Positions 18,382-26,586 of a stretch of DNA of 28,795 nucleotides are shown here, one piece after another. The notes under the pieces were generated by a model, which worked only from the letters and a program-made list of their open reading frames with translations, was not told where the DNA came from and ran no database searches. Made by a program: the position numbers and the translations under genes. Each line of letters begins with the position of its first letter. The stretch's first letter is position 1. The stretch is from CAVTGO01 sp963734275 (GTDB lineage Bacteria; Actinomycetota; UBA4738; HRBIN12): the NCBI GenBank assembly GCA_963734275.1, contig CAVTGO010000011.1, forward strand, positions 1-28,795. Direction: 5' to 3'.

Positions 18382-20835
18382 TCACTCAGAGGTGACGAGG
18401 TTGACCAGGCGCGGGGCACGGACGATGACGTGGCGGACCTCGCGGTCGCCGATCGCCCGCCGAGCCTTCTCCGAGGCCACTGCCAGGGTCCGGCAGTCCT
18501 CCTCGGACGCCTCGGCCGGCACCTCGATGCGGTCGCGGACCTTACCGTCCACCTGCACGACGAGGGTCACCCGCTCCTCGCGGGCGAGGTCCTCGTCGAA
18601 GGCCGGCCAGGCCGCGACGTGCACACTGGCCGGGTTGCCGAGAACCTCGCGCCACAGCTCCTCGGCGGCGAACGGAGCGAGCGGGGCGAGCATCAGCGCG
18701 AGCATCGTCCCCGCCTCGCGCGCGCCGCCGCCCGCGTCCAGGACCGACCGCATCTCGTTGCTCAGGACCTGCAGCCTCGAGATCGCGACGTTGTACCGGA
18801 ACCGCTCCATGTCCTCGGTGACGCTTCGGAGCGTCCGGTGCGTGAGGCGCCGGAGCCCCTCGGGCTCCTCGGCGTCTTCGGTTGCTGCCTCCTGCGTCGC
18901 GGCGAACACGCGCCCGAGCCAGCTCGTCACGCCGGGACGCCTGTCCGGATCGCCGGCGATCAGCTTCCAGTCGATGTCGTCCTCGAACGGGCCGGCGAAC
19001 AGCATCTGCAGGCGCATCGTGTCGGCGCCCCAGCGCTCCACCACCGGCATGGGCTCGATGATGTTGCCCTTGCTCTTGCTCATCGAAGCGCCCCCGTAGA
19101 TCACCTGGCCCTGGTTCATCAGGCGTGGGAACGGCTCGGTGAACGAGACCAGGCCGAGGTCGAACAACACCTTCGTGAAGAATCGGGAGTAGAGCAGGTG
19201 AAGGATCGCGTGCTCGACGCCCCCGGTGTACTGGCCGACGGGCATCCACCGCTCGACCTGCTCCGGTCGGAACGCGTGTTCCTGGTCCCGCGGCGAGCAG
19301 TATCGGTAGTAGTACCAGGAGGAGTCGACGAACGTGTCCATGGTGTCGGTGTCGCGGCGCGCCGGTTGTCCGCACGTCGGACACGTGGCGTTCACGAAGG
19401 CCGCGTGGCGGGCGAGCGGGGACTCGCCGCCCGGACGGAAGTCGACGTCGTCGGGCAAGATCACCGGGAGCTGGTCCTCGGGGACGGCGACCTCACCGTG
19501 CTCCGGGCAGTGGACGATGGGGATCGGGGCTCCCCAGTACCGCTGGCGGCTGATCAGCCAGTCGCGGAGGCGGTAGGACACCGCCGATCCGCCTTTGCCC
19601 TCGCGCTCGAGCCACTCGATAACCTGGGCGATGGACTCCGGCGAGCGCACCCCGTCGAACGGCCCCGAGTTCACCATCACGCCCTCGTGGTCGTGCGCCT
19701 CGGTCATCGCATCGGGGTGGCGCTCTTCCCCCTCGGGCTGCACGACGAGGCGGATGGGGAGGTCGTGCGCACGCGCGAACTCGAAATCGCGCTGGTCGTG
19801 CGCCGGCACACCCATCACCGCGCCGGTGCCGTACTCCATCAGCACGTACGGGGCGACGAAGACCGGCACCTTCTCCCCGTTCACCGGGTTCACGGCATGC
19901 ACCCCGAGCGCTACACCCTCCCGGCTCTCGGCCTGCTCACGGCTGGTGAGCGGCGTGGCCTGCAGACGGTCGAGCATGGCGCGGGTCTCCTCGGCTGTGC
20001 CACCGGCCTCCGCGAGCTTCATCACCAACGGATGCTCCAGCGCGAACACGAAGAACGTGACCCCCCACAGGGTGTCCGGGCGCGTGGTGAAGACGGGCAC
20101 GCGGTCCCCGGTCTCGGCGATCTCGAAGCTCACCTCGGCTCCTTCGGATCGCCCGATCCAGTTCCGCTGCATCGTGATGACGCGGTCCGGCCACTCCACC
20201 AGCTCATCCACGTCGTCCAGCAGCCGCTGCGCGTAGTCCGTGATCTTGAAGAACCACTGGGTGAGGTCCTTGCGCACGACCGGCGTGCCACATCGCTCGC
20301 ACGCGCCGTTGATGACCTGCTCGTTGGCCAGGACCGTCGCGTCCTTCGGGCACCAGTTGGCCGGTGCCGTCTTGCGGTACGCCAGACCGCGCTCGAACAG
20401 TTTGAGGAACAACCACTGGGTCCAGCGGTAGTACTCGGGGTCGCAGGTGTGCAGACGCCGGGTCCAGTCGAACGACATCCCCATGCGCCGGAACGAGCGG
20501 GCCTGCTGCTCGATGTTCTGGTAGGTCCACTCCTTGGGGTGGATCCCTCGCTTGATCGCCGCGTTCTCCGCGGGGAGGCCGAACCCGTCCCACCCGATCG
20601 GGTGCAGGACGTTGTGTCCGCGCATCGCTTGGAACCGGGCGACCGCGTCGCCGCCGCTGAACGCCTCGGCATGGCCCATGTGCAGGTCGCCCGAGGGGTA
20701 CGGGAACATGTCGAGCGCGTAGAAGCGTGGCCGCGGGTCGGCGGGGTCCTCGGAGGCCCGGTAGAGGCCCTCGGCCTCCCAGCGCTCGACCCACTTCGGC
20801 TCGATCTCGGACGCATCGTACCGACGCATGGTCAC
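18382..20835 (-). CDS. leuS: Leucyl-tRNA synthetase
   Basis: 817 residues, complete, one clean frame. Class Ia synthetase: HIGH motif as HMGH at 52-55 (PYPSGDLHMGHAEAF), a zinc-type segment with Cys162, Cys179 and Cys182, the CP1 editing domain with VFTTRPDTLWGVTFFV (~248-263) and GTGAVMGVPAHDQRDFEFA (~336-354, including the conserved Asp of the editing pocket), then WLISRQRYWGAPIPI, DTMDTFVDSSWYYYRYCSP, and the KMSKS loop, which reads SMSKS at 584-588. The C-terminal anticodon and tRNA-arm domain ends in VIVRAPRLVNLV. Editing residues look intact. The first Lys of KMSKS is replaced by Ser while the second Lys is kept. ATG at 20835 is used; an ATG two codons later is possible. Confidence 0.98.
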   Translation of the reverse strand: MTMRRYDASEIEPKWVERWEAEGLYRASEDPADPRPRFYALDMFPYPSGDLHMGHAEAFSGGDAVARFQAMRGHNVLHPIGWDGFGLPAENAAIKRGIHPKEWTYQNIEQQARSFRRMGMSFDWTRRLHTCDPEYYRWTQWLFLKLFERGLAYRKTAPANWCPKDATVLANEQVINGACERCGTPVVRKDLTQWFFKITDYAQRLLDDVDELVEWPDRVITMQRNWIGRSEGAEVSFEIAETGDRVPVFTTRPDTLWGVTFFVFALEHPLVMKLAEAGGTAEETRAMLDRLQATPLTSREQAESREGVALGVHAVNPVNGEKVPVFVAPYVLMEYGTGAVMGVPAHDQRDFEFARAHDLPIRLVVQPEGEERHPDAMTEAHDHEGVMVNSGPFDGVRSPESIAQVIEWLEREGKGGSAVSYRLRDWLISRQRYWGAPIPIVHCPEHGEVAVPEDQLPVILPDDVDFRPGGESPLARHAAFVNATCPTCGQPARRDTDTMDTFVDSSWYYYRYCSPRDQEHAFRPEQVERWMPVGQYTGGVEHAILHLLYSRFFTKVLFDLGLVSFTEPFPRLMNQGQVIYGGASMSKSKGNIIEPMPVVERWGADTMRLQMLFAGPFEDDIDWKLIAGDPDRRPGVTSWLGRVFAATQEAATEDAEEPEGLRRLTHRTLRSVTEDMERFRYNVAISRLQVLSNEMRSVLDAGGGAREAGTMLALMLAPLAPFAAEELWREVLGNPASVHVAAWPAFDEDLAREERVTLVVQVDGKVRDRIEVPAEASEEDCRTLAVASEKARRAIGDREVRHVIVRAPRLVNLVTSE

Positions 20836-20891
20836 GGCATGGTAGCGAACGCGCCCCCGAAGCCTGGGAGGCGCCCGGGACCAGACCAGGA

Positions 20892-23000
20892 CTACCGGGC
20901 GGGCGCGACGAGCAGGGCCGAGACGTCCGCGGCCGGCATCGGTCGCCAGAGGTGGAAGCCCTGCCCGAGCGGGCAGCCATGCTCGACGAGGAAGGCGAGC
21001 TCGGCGGCCGTCTCGATGCCCTCGGCGAGCGGCGTCATGCCGAGGTTCAGCGCCAGGTCGATCATGGCGCGCACCATGCTGGCGTTGCTCGGGTCCTCGT
21101 CGACGTGCGACACGAACGAACGGTCGATCTTGAGGATGTCCACCGGCATGTGCTTGAGGCGGGACAGCGACGAGTAGCCTGTGCCGAAGTCGTCGATCGC
21201 GAGCTTCAGGCCCCAGGCGTGCATCTCGGCGAGGATCCTCTGGGTGCGATCCGGATCGGTCATGGCCGTCGACTCCGTGATCTCGACGACCACGTGACGC
21301 GGATCCGTGCCCGTCTCACGGAGCGCCTGCAGGATCCGCTCCGGCAGGTGCTCGGACAGCTCCCGGGGCGAGAGGTTGAACCCGACCTCCAGCTCCAGGC
21401 CCTGCACGCGCCACTCGGCCTCCTGACGGGCGAGCTCGCCGAGCACCCAGCCGCCGATCGCCTCGATGAGCCCGAGCTCCTCGGCCAGCGGGATGAACTC
21501 GCCCGGCGGCACGATGCCGCCGTTCGGCTCGTGCCAGCGGAGGAGCGCCTCGACGCCGTCGACCCGGCCCGTCGCGAGCTCCACGACCGGCTGGTAGTGC
21601 AGGAGCCAGTCCTCGCGCTCGACCGCCTCGCGCAGACGCGTGGTGAGCGAGAGCCTGCCGACCGGGTCCTCCTGGTTGTTCGAGAACATCACCGAGGTGC
21701 CCGGTCCGGACTTCTTGCCCTGGTACATCGCGGTGTCGGCGTTGCCGAGGAGCGACTCGGCGTCGTAGGCGTCCGTGGGGAACAGGCTCACACCGACGCT
21801 CGCCGTCGCGTAGAACGGCGTGCCCGCCAGGTCGAAGGGCTGTCGCATCGCCTCGTGCACACGAGCGGCCACCGAGTCGGCCACGACCCTCGCGGGCTCG
21901 GAACTGTTCGTCGGCCCGCGGCCGAGGTCCAGATCGGACAGGAGCAGGAGGAACTCGTCGCCGCCCTGGCGGGCCACGAGGTCCGTATCGCGGGTGCACT
22001 CGCGGAGGCGCCCGGCCAGCTGGATGAGGAGCTCGTCGCCGGCGTGGTGCCCGAGCGAGTCGTTCACGAGCTTGAAGTTGTCCAGGTCCAGGTAGAGCAC
22101 GCCGACGCCGAGGTCGTGCCGGCGCGCGCGCGCGAGCGAGAGCTCCAGCATCTCCTCGAACAGGACGCGGTTCGGAAGGCCGGTGAGCTTGTCGTGATAG
22201 GCGAGGAACGCGACCTGCTCCTCCGCGTTCTTCCGCTCGGTGATGTCGAAGATGACGCCCTGGATCAGCCAGGGCTCGCCCTGCTCGTTGCGGATGATGA
22301 ACGCCTGTTCGCTGACCCAGAGCACATGGCCGTCGGCGTGGACCATGCGGTACTCGTGCGTCAGCGACCGACGGTTCGTGTAGGCATCGACGTACTCGTC
22401 CCACGCCCGCTCGATGTCGTCGGGATGGACGTGCTTGCGCCAGACGTACATGTCGGACAGCCACTCCTCCGGCGCGATGCCGAGGAGCTCGGTCACCTGC
22501 GGGCTGACGTAGATCGACTGCTGGTCCTCGGCCACCGGGTCGATGTAGGTGATCGCGGGGATGCCCTCGACGAGCGCGACGTACTTGGCCTCGGCCTCGA
22601 AGCGCGCGGTCTCACCCGCACGCTGTTCGGAGAGGTCTCGGAGGGTGACGACCAGGTAGGTCCCGGCCGGCCCCTTCACGGACCCGAGGTAGACCTGGAC
22701 CGGCACGTCGGCACCGTCCTTGCGGCGGCAGGTGCCGTCCACGCGCGCGCCGGGCTCGACCTCGGTGAGCGGAGCCCCGACGCCGACCAGCTCGCTCACC
22801 TGACGGTCGACCAGCTCGTCGCGTCCGTACCCGGACAGCTCCTCGACCCGGCGGTTGGCATACACGATCCGACCGTCGACCGCGGCGACGACCAGGCACT
22901 CGGGCGTGGCCTCGATCAGGCCCTGCGGGTCAAGGAGCCCCTCGAGGGCAACACCTGCGCGCGATCCGACCGCCTCGCGGCGGCCCGTGCCGAACGACAT
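20892..23000 (-). CDS. PAS-PAS-GGDEF-EAL cyclic-di-GMP signalling protein
   Basis: 702 residues, one clean frame, no transmembrane helix. Order: PAS 1 (~28-125, ATPECLVVAAVDGRIVYANR), PAS 2 with PAC (~140-256, YVSPQVTELLGIAPEEW, FDITERK), GGDEF (~260-440, DKLTGLPNR, GGDEF intact at 346-350), and EAL (~450-695, EAL at 484-486, DDFGTGYSSL, LKIDRSF, LAEGIET). An inhibitory-site RxxD (RDTD, 337-340) lies exactly five residues before GGDEF, as required for product feedback. Both catalytic motifs are intact, so it may make and degrade c-di-GMP under control of ligands or redox/light cues at the PAS domains. GGGGAGG lies ten bases before the ATG. The leader contains repeats (separate entry). Confidence 0.95.
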   Translation of the reverse strand: MSFGTGRREAVGSRAGVALEGLLDPQGLIEATPECLVVAAVDGRIVYANRRVEELSGYGRDELVDRQVSELVGVGAPLTEVEPGARVDGTCRRKDGADVPVQVYLGSVKGPAGTYLVVTLRDLSEQRAGETARFEAEAKYVALVEGIPAITYIDPVAEDQQSIYVSPQVTELLGIAPEEWLSDMYVWRKHVHPDDIERAWDEYVDAYTNRRSLTHEYRMVHADGHVLWVSEQAFIIRNEQGEPWLIQGVIFDITERKNAEEQVAFLAYHDKLTGLPNRVLFEEMLELSLARARRHDLGVGVLYLDLDNFKLVNDSLGHHAGDELLIQLAGRLRECTRDTDLVARQGGDEFLLLLSDLDLGRGPTNSSEPARVVADSVAARVHEAMRQPFDLAGTPFYATASVGVSLFPTDAYDAESLLGNADTAMYQGKKSGPGTSVMFSNNQEDPVGRLSLTTRLREAVEREDWLLHYQPVVELATGRVDGVEALLRWHEPNGGIVPPGEFIPLAEELGLIEAIGGWVLGELARQEAEWRVQGLELEVGFNLSPRELSEHLPERILQALRETGTDPRHVVVEITESTAMTDPDRTQRILAEMHAWGLKLAIDDFGTGYSSLSRLKHMPVDILKIDRSFVSHVDEDPSNASMVRAMIDLALNLGMTPLAEGIETAAELAFLVEHGCPLGQGFHLWRPMPAADVSALLVAPAR

Positions 23001-23063
23001 CCCGATGCGACCTCCCCGTACGTGCCTGGCCGTACGTGCCAGGGCGTTCCCCTGTAGGCATCG
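23001..23063 (-). promoter_or_regulatory. Structured leader with repeated 10-mer before the GGDEF/EAL gene
   Basis: In the 110-base gap upstream of the GGDEF/EAL start, the plus strand carries CGTACGTGCC twice (23017-23026 and 23031-23040, 14 bases apart). In mRNA sense CCTGGC and GCCAGG (23038-23043 and 23025-23030) can pair around a 7-base loop, and CGATGC (23058-23063) can pair with GCATCG (23003-23008), enclosing the hairpin and the ribosome site GGGGAGG. It could be an operator with two half-sites or a cis-acting RNA. It does not match the c-di-GMP riboswitch cores I know. Confidence 0.4.
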
Positions 23064-23109
23064 AACCGGGACGGGCGCCGACCTTAGCCGGGGTGCCTCC
23101 CGGCTAGGA

Positions 23110-24329
23110 CTACCGCTCCTCGATGCCCCAAGGCGAGTCCGTGGTCCTTCAGCAGGTCGAGGAAGGGAACGGCGTCGAAAGCCTCGGGGCCGAGCACGCC
23201 CGCGCCGCTCCAGGCACCGCTGGCGAGGAGCTCGAACGCGACCACGGGATTGATCGCGGTCTGCCAGACCACCGCCTGGGCGCCGTCGCGCCCGAACGTC
23301 TCCTCGTTGTCGACGGCGTGGAACAGGTACACCTCGTCGGGGCCGTGCCGTCGGTTCCGGTCCCCGTCACCCAGGTGCCGGCGCACGTCGCGCCCGTCAT
23401 GCGGTCGCCGAGGGTCGCGGGATCGGGCAGCACCGCCGCGACGACGTCGCGGGGCGCGACCTCGGCGCCGCCGACCCGGACCGTCTCTCCTTCGAGTCCA
23501 GTCCGAGCTTGTGGAGCGATCTTCAGCACGTCGATGAACTCGTCGCCCAGGCCGTACTTGAACGTCACCCGCCGCGCAGTCGACCCAGCGCGGGATCAGG
23601 AGCACCTCCTCGTGCTCGACGTTCACGCACTCGATCGGCCCGATCCCTTCGGGGAACACGAACGTCTCCGGCTCCGAGAACGGCGGGGTGGTGAACCAGC
23701 CGCGCTCCTTCTCCCAGATCACCGGCGGGTTCAGGCACTCCTCGATCGTCGTCCAGATCGAGAAGCTCGGCGCGAAGTCGTAGCCGGCCACGGTGATGTT
23801 CGAGCCGTCGCGGACGCCGCACTCGTCGATGCTCGAGAACAGGTGGTCGGCGGCGTACCGGGCGAACACGTCCGACAGGCCCGGCTCGACGCCGCAGCCG
23901 ACGAGCGCGAGCAGCCCGCGCTCCTCCCACGCCGCGCCTCGGCGAACTGGTCGTCGCCGAGCTTCTTGCCCGGCAGCTCGAACGGCTCTCTCCGGATGCG
24001 GCTCCGACAGCGACATCGCCATGTCCACGTACATCGCACCGGCCTCGAACGCCCCGCGGAACACACCGGGGACGAACCGAGGGTCCACGGCGTTCAAGAT
24101 CGCGTCGCACCCGTCCGCCTTCGCGACCTCGGCGACCGACGTCGGGTCCGAGGCATCCACGCGCGGCCGCCGAGAACCGGCCCGTGCCGCCGTCGTACCG
24201 GTCGACGACCGAGCGCGCCCGGGACTCGTCGTAGTCGGCGAACACGATGTGCTCGTAGAAGTCGCGGCGCGCCGCGATCGGCGCCACCGAGGCGCCCACG
24301 CCGCCCTCCCCGACCACCAGGATCCTCAT
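23110..24329 (-). CDS. Saccharopine-dehydrogenase-like oxidoreductase
   Basis: About 400 residues. The N-terminus MRILVVGEGGVGASVAPIAA is a Rossmann NAD(P)-binding loop (GxGGVG), followed by FADYDESRARSVVDRYDGG and, in shifted frames, DASDPTSVAEVAKADGCDAI, FVPGVFRGAFEAGAMYVDMA, LVGCGVEPGLSDVFARYAAD and DGSNITVAGYDFAPSFSIWT. These match the saccharopine dehydrogenase / Lys9-like family. The true substrate is unknown; members include carboxynorspermidine synthases and uncharacterised enzymes. The end is AWGIEER with TAG at 23110-23112. At least six frame corrections are needed, including an extra C at 24,164 inside GGG. Start ATG at 24329 is clear. The gene ends 110 bases before the GGDEF/EAL start. 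Its start overlaps a possible plus-strand small gene. Confidence 0.8.
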
Positions 24330-24343
24330 GACGGCGCAGTCTA

Positions 24344-24454
24344 CGGCTCGCGCTCGACTTCGATCACCCGGGCGTCTCGGCGGCGATCATCGGCGAGCGG
24401 CTCCCGGGCGTTGAGCTGGCGCCGGCCTGGGAACGGCGGGCTTGGGTAGGGTGA
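24344..24454 (+). CDS. Possible small gene or gene fragment, unknown
   Basis: A 36-codon plus-strand frame, RLALDFDHPGVSAAIIGERL continuing to PAWERRAWVG, ends with TGA at 24452-24454, which overlaps the GTG of the next small gene (GTGA). Third codon positions are almost all G or C, as in real genes here, and the composition is protein-like. There is no start codon in this frame: an ATG at 24328 would join it if one base near 24,343 were extra. If real, its 5' end would overlap the start of the minus-strand dehydrogenase, which is awkward. No family is recognised. Confidence 0.3.
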   Translation, partial: RLALDFDHPGVSAAIIGERLPGVELAPAWERRAWVG

Positions 24455-24696
24455 CCCCAGCAGCTCGCGCCGAACTGCTCCACATCCTCACGCTCCCCGC
24501 TTGGAGCGGCCGACCGGATCGGCGCGTACTACGGATACCCGCGACCGGTACCTTCGCCGAGCTCCTGATCGACTGCGGAGAGGATCGGGTGCTTCGTGCG
24601 GTGCTGGTAGGGATGCGCCGGGAGAGGCGCCAAGGAGCCTCTCGGTGGCTGTGCTCACCGCGAGTCCGCACCGGCATGGGCGAGCCGGTGCGCTGA
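24451..24696 (+). CDS. Possible small actinobacterial protein, unknown function
   Basis: About 80 codons on the plus strand, GTG at 24451 to TGA at 24694-24696. The start VTPAARAELLHILTLP and the later GTFAELLIDCGEDRVLRAVL look like genuine helical protein; between them the next frame reads ERADRIGAYYGYP-like sequence, so two compensating indels around 24,505-24,545 probably hide a continuous protein of about 70 residues. The last 25 codons (Arg-rich) look less convincing. I recall similar small hypothetical proteins in Actinomycetota but cannot verify it. The stop lies one base from the converging stop of the sigma-linked membrane protein. It is one of the few plus-strand genes in this stretch. 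Confidence 0.4.
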   Translation: MTPAARAELLHILTLPAWSGRPDRRVLRIPATGTFAELLIDCGEDRVLRAVLVGMRRERRQGASRWLCSPRVRTGMGEPVR

Positions 24697-24697
24697 G

Positions 24698-25913
24698 TCA
24701 GCCGCGCCGCCGGATCCGCTCGAGCGGAGACTCGGCCGCGAACACGCCGAAGACGTAGGAACGGGACAGGCCGCGTTCGGCTCGGTCGGTCATCCGCCGG
24801 CAGTCCGCGATCACCCGGGTCCCAGGAAGATCGCCTCGCCGTGAGGTAGGACGGGTCCGAAGAAGACGACGAGCGAGTTCCCCGGCTCGTAGGGGTCCTC
24901 GAGCCCATACCGCAAAACGGCCTCCCCCCTGGGCATCGCCAACGGCTCGAGCCCAGCCTCGTTAAGGGCCTCGGCCAGCGCACGGGTATCGTCGGTCGTC
25001 AGCTCGTAGACCGCCTGGTCCACCTTCGTCCCGAGGAGGAGGAGGTCCGTCGCCGGTGCCGGCAGCAGCGCCAACTCACGGCCTCCGACGGGCAGGTCTG
25101 GCCCCGGCCCCTGATCGGGGAAGACCCGGAGCGACACTTGGTATCTGGACGGCACGAACGTCTCGGGATCCTGGTCCTCCCACGCGCTCGCGGGCCACGA
25201 CATCGGATCGGCGAGGAGCGCATAGATCCCTTCGAGGGCGCTCGCCTGCTCCGGCGTCGCCGACTGCGCGTCTTTCGGGACGCGGTAGTTCTCCTGCACG
25301 GCCCACGTGAGCCACACGAGTCGGTCGCCATTGCGTACCCGGATCGTGAGGAAACCGGGATCGCCCGGGCCGCGCACGAGCGAGAGGTCGTGTTCGAAGA
25401 GCCCGGTCGAGATGACCTGTGTCCGCAGGAACTCGACCCCTTCGGGCGTGAGGTGCTGCTCGACGAAACCGGTGGCCCCCTCGATCGGAGCGCCCTCGGG
25501 GAGGTTGCCCATATCGCCCCAGATCAGGCGCCCGTCGGCGTACACCCAGACCGCGGTGAACGGGCCGGCCCCGCCGCCCTCGAGGTGGAGGACGAGCCGT
25601 CCGGGCTCCGGCGCGTCGGGTGTGGCTCCAGGGGCTGGCAGGCCGACGATGCCTCCGGCTTCGGGCGCGATCGAGGTCTCGGGCGGCCGGGTCGGCTGGG
25701 GTTCCCCCCGCCCCCCGGCGTCACGGTGCGATCGATCGGCGAGATCGAGACGAGCGCGATCGCAGCCAGGAAGACTGCAAACCCGACCATACCCGCGGCG
25801 ATGCGCTGGTTCCGGCGCTTGCGGTCCCTGCGCCGGAAAACGCGGTCGGTGAGTCCTGGCTCCGGCTCGAAGCGGCGGAGCGCCCGTTCTAGGAGAACTC
25901 GATCGTCGATCAT
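24698..25913 (-). CDS. Sigma-factor-linked membrane protein, possible anti-sigma partner
   Basis: About 400 residues. A charged cytoplasmic N-terminus (MIDDRVLLERALRRFEPEPG, DRVFRRRDRKRRNQ) is followed by one transmembrane helix at ~38-58 (AAGMVGFAVFLAAIALVSIS) and an extracytoplasmic domain beginning with a Pro/Gly linker, then FTAVWVYADGRLIWGDMGN, QHLTPEGVEFLRTQVISTG, YRVPKDAQSATPEQASALEG and YELTTDDTRALAEALNEAGL. Its ATG overlaps the sigma factor stop (ATGA), the usual arrangement of sigma/anti-sigma pairs, but I see no zinc-binding HxxxCxxC motif. One frame change lies at two G6 runs near 25,715. The frame stops at 24,811 (FLGPG); one missing base there would extend it through VIADCRRMTDRAERGLSRSY to TGA at 24698-24700. 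Confidence 0.65.
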
Positions 25914-26440
25914 CGTTCCTCCCTGATCAGGTCTCGGAGGGCGGTCCGGGCTCTCGTGGCTCGAGCTCGGATCGTTGAGGGCCGAGCGCCAAGCATCCGT
26001 CCGGCTTCCTCGGAGGAGTACCCGAGGAGCGCCGTCACCACAAGGGCCGCCCGCTGCTCCATGGGCAGCTGCGCTAGTGCGCTGAGGACGACCTCGCGAT
26101 CCTCCACGGCGTCGAATGCGTCCTCGCTCGGCTCTGCACCGATCGATCGCCGCAGGGCGATCCCCGCTCGCCGCAGGCGCTTTCTGAAGACGTTCAGCGC
26201 CGTGACGAACAGGTAGCCGGCCGGATCGTCGAGACGCTGCACGCGGCCCCAGCGTTCGAGCACGCGGACGAACGCCTCCTGAGCGATCTCCTCAGCCTCA
26301 TGCCGGCTACCGGTCATCAAACACAAGGAGCCGAACAGTCGAGTCTGGTTGTCGATCACGATGCCCTCGAAGCTCGCCGTCTCGGCAAGCGCTGAAGTCG
26401 GCGGCGCCGACCCACTCGTCACGCGGAGAGGTTCATCCAT
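25910..26440 (-). CDS. ECF-type (sigma70 family) RNA polymerase sigma factor
   Basis: 176 residues from ATG 26440. Region 2 is visible in LFGSLCLMTGSRHEAEEIAQ, EAFVRVLERWGRVQRL and DDPAGYLFVTALNVFRKRLR; region 4 in ALAQLPMEQRAALVVTALLG, YSSEEAGRMLGARPSTIRAR and ATRARTALRDLI. Region 3 is absent, as in ECF sigma factors; the arrangement resembles the SigE-like/ECF group of Actinomycetota. The frame is open further upstream to 26731, but that part is low-quality and the homology begins just after the ATG used. There is no clear ribosome site; instead a perfect hairpin lies 10 bases before the ATG. It is coupled by ATGA overlap to a membrane protein that probably controls it. Confidence 0.9.
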   Translation of the reverse strand: MDEPLRVTSGSAPPTSALAETASFEGIVIDNQTRLFGSLCLMTGSRHEAEEIAQEAFVRVLERWGRVQRLDDPAGYLFVTALNVFRKRLRRAGIALRRSIGAEPSEDAFDAVEDREVVLSALAQLPMEQRAALVVTALLGYSSEEAGRMLGARPSTIRARATRARTALRDLIREER

Positions 26441-26450
26441 CTCAAGGACA

Positions 26451-26473
26451 AGAATCCCTGCCTGAGGGATTCT
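26451..26473 (-). promoter_or_regulatory. Perfect 9-bp inverted repeat before the sigma factor start
   Basis: AGAATCCCT (26451-26459), a five-base loop GCCTG, and AGGGATTCT (26465-26473) form a perfect palindrome 10 bases upstream of the sigma factor ATG. In mRNA the hairpin would occupy the place of the ribosome site. Alternatively it is a dimeric operator overlapping the promoter. There is no U-run, so it is not a standard terminator. Confidence 0.5.
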
Positions 26474-26586
26474 GCTACGGCGCGACGGCGAGCGACAGAC
26501 ACAGACTGAGTGGGGGCGGCTCGCAGCGCTCGCTGGAGGGGTTGGAAGGGAAAGGCGCACGGGAGTGGCACGTGGACCGCGCACGG

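Noticed and set aside
15701..19099. Very long plus-strand open frame (over 1,100 codons)
   Set aside because: It is antisense to comEC, comEA, the histidine kinase and part of leuS. Its product is Arg/His/Asp-rich with no motif; such shadows arise in GC-rich DNA.
20836..20891. Possible terminator or promoter in the short gap between the GGDEF/EAL gene and leuS
   Set aside because: Only 56 bases, with no convincing stem plus T-run and no -10/-35 pair.
18430..21177. Plus-strand open frame of ~915 codons
   Set aside because: Antisense to leuS and the GGDEF/EAL gene, both of which have complete family motifs in the minus frame.
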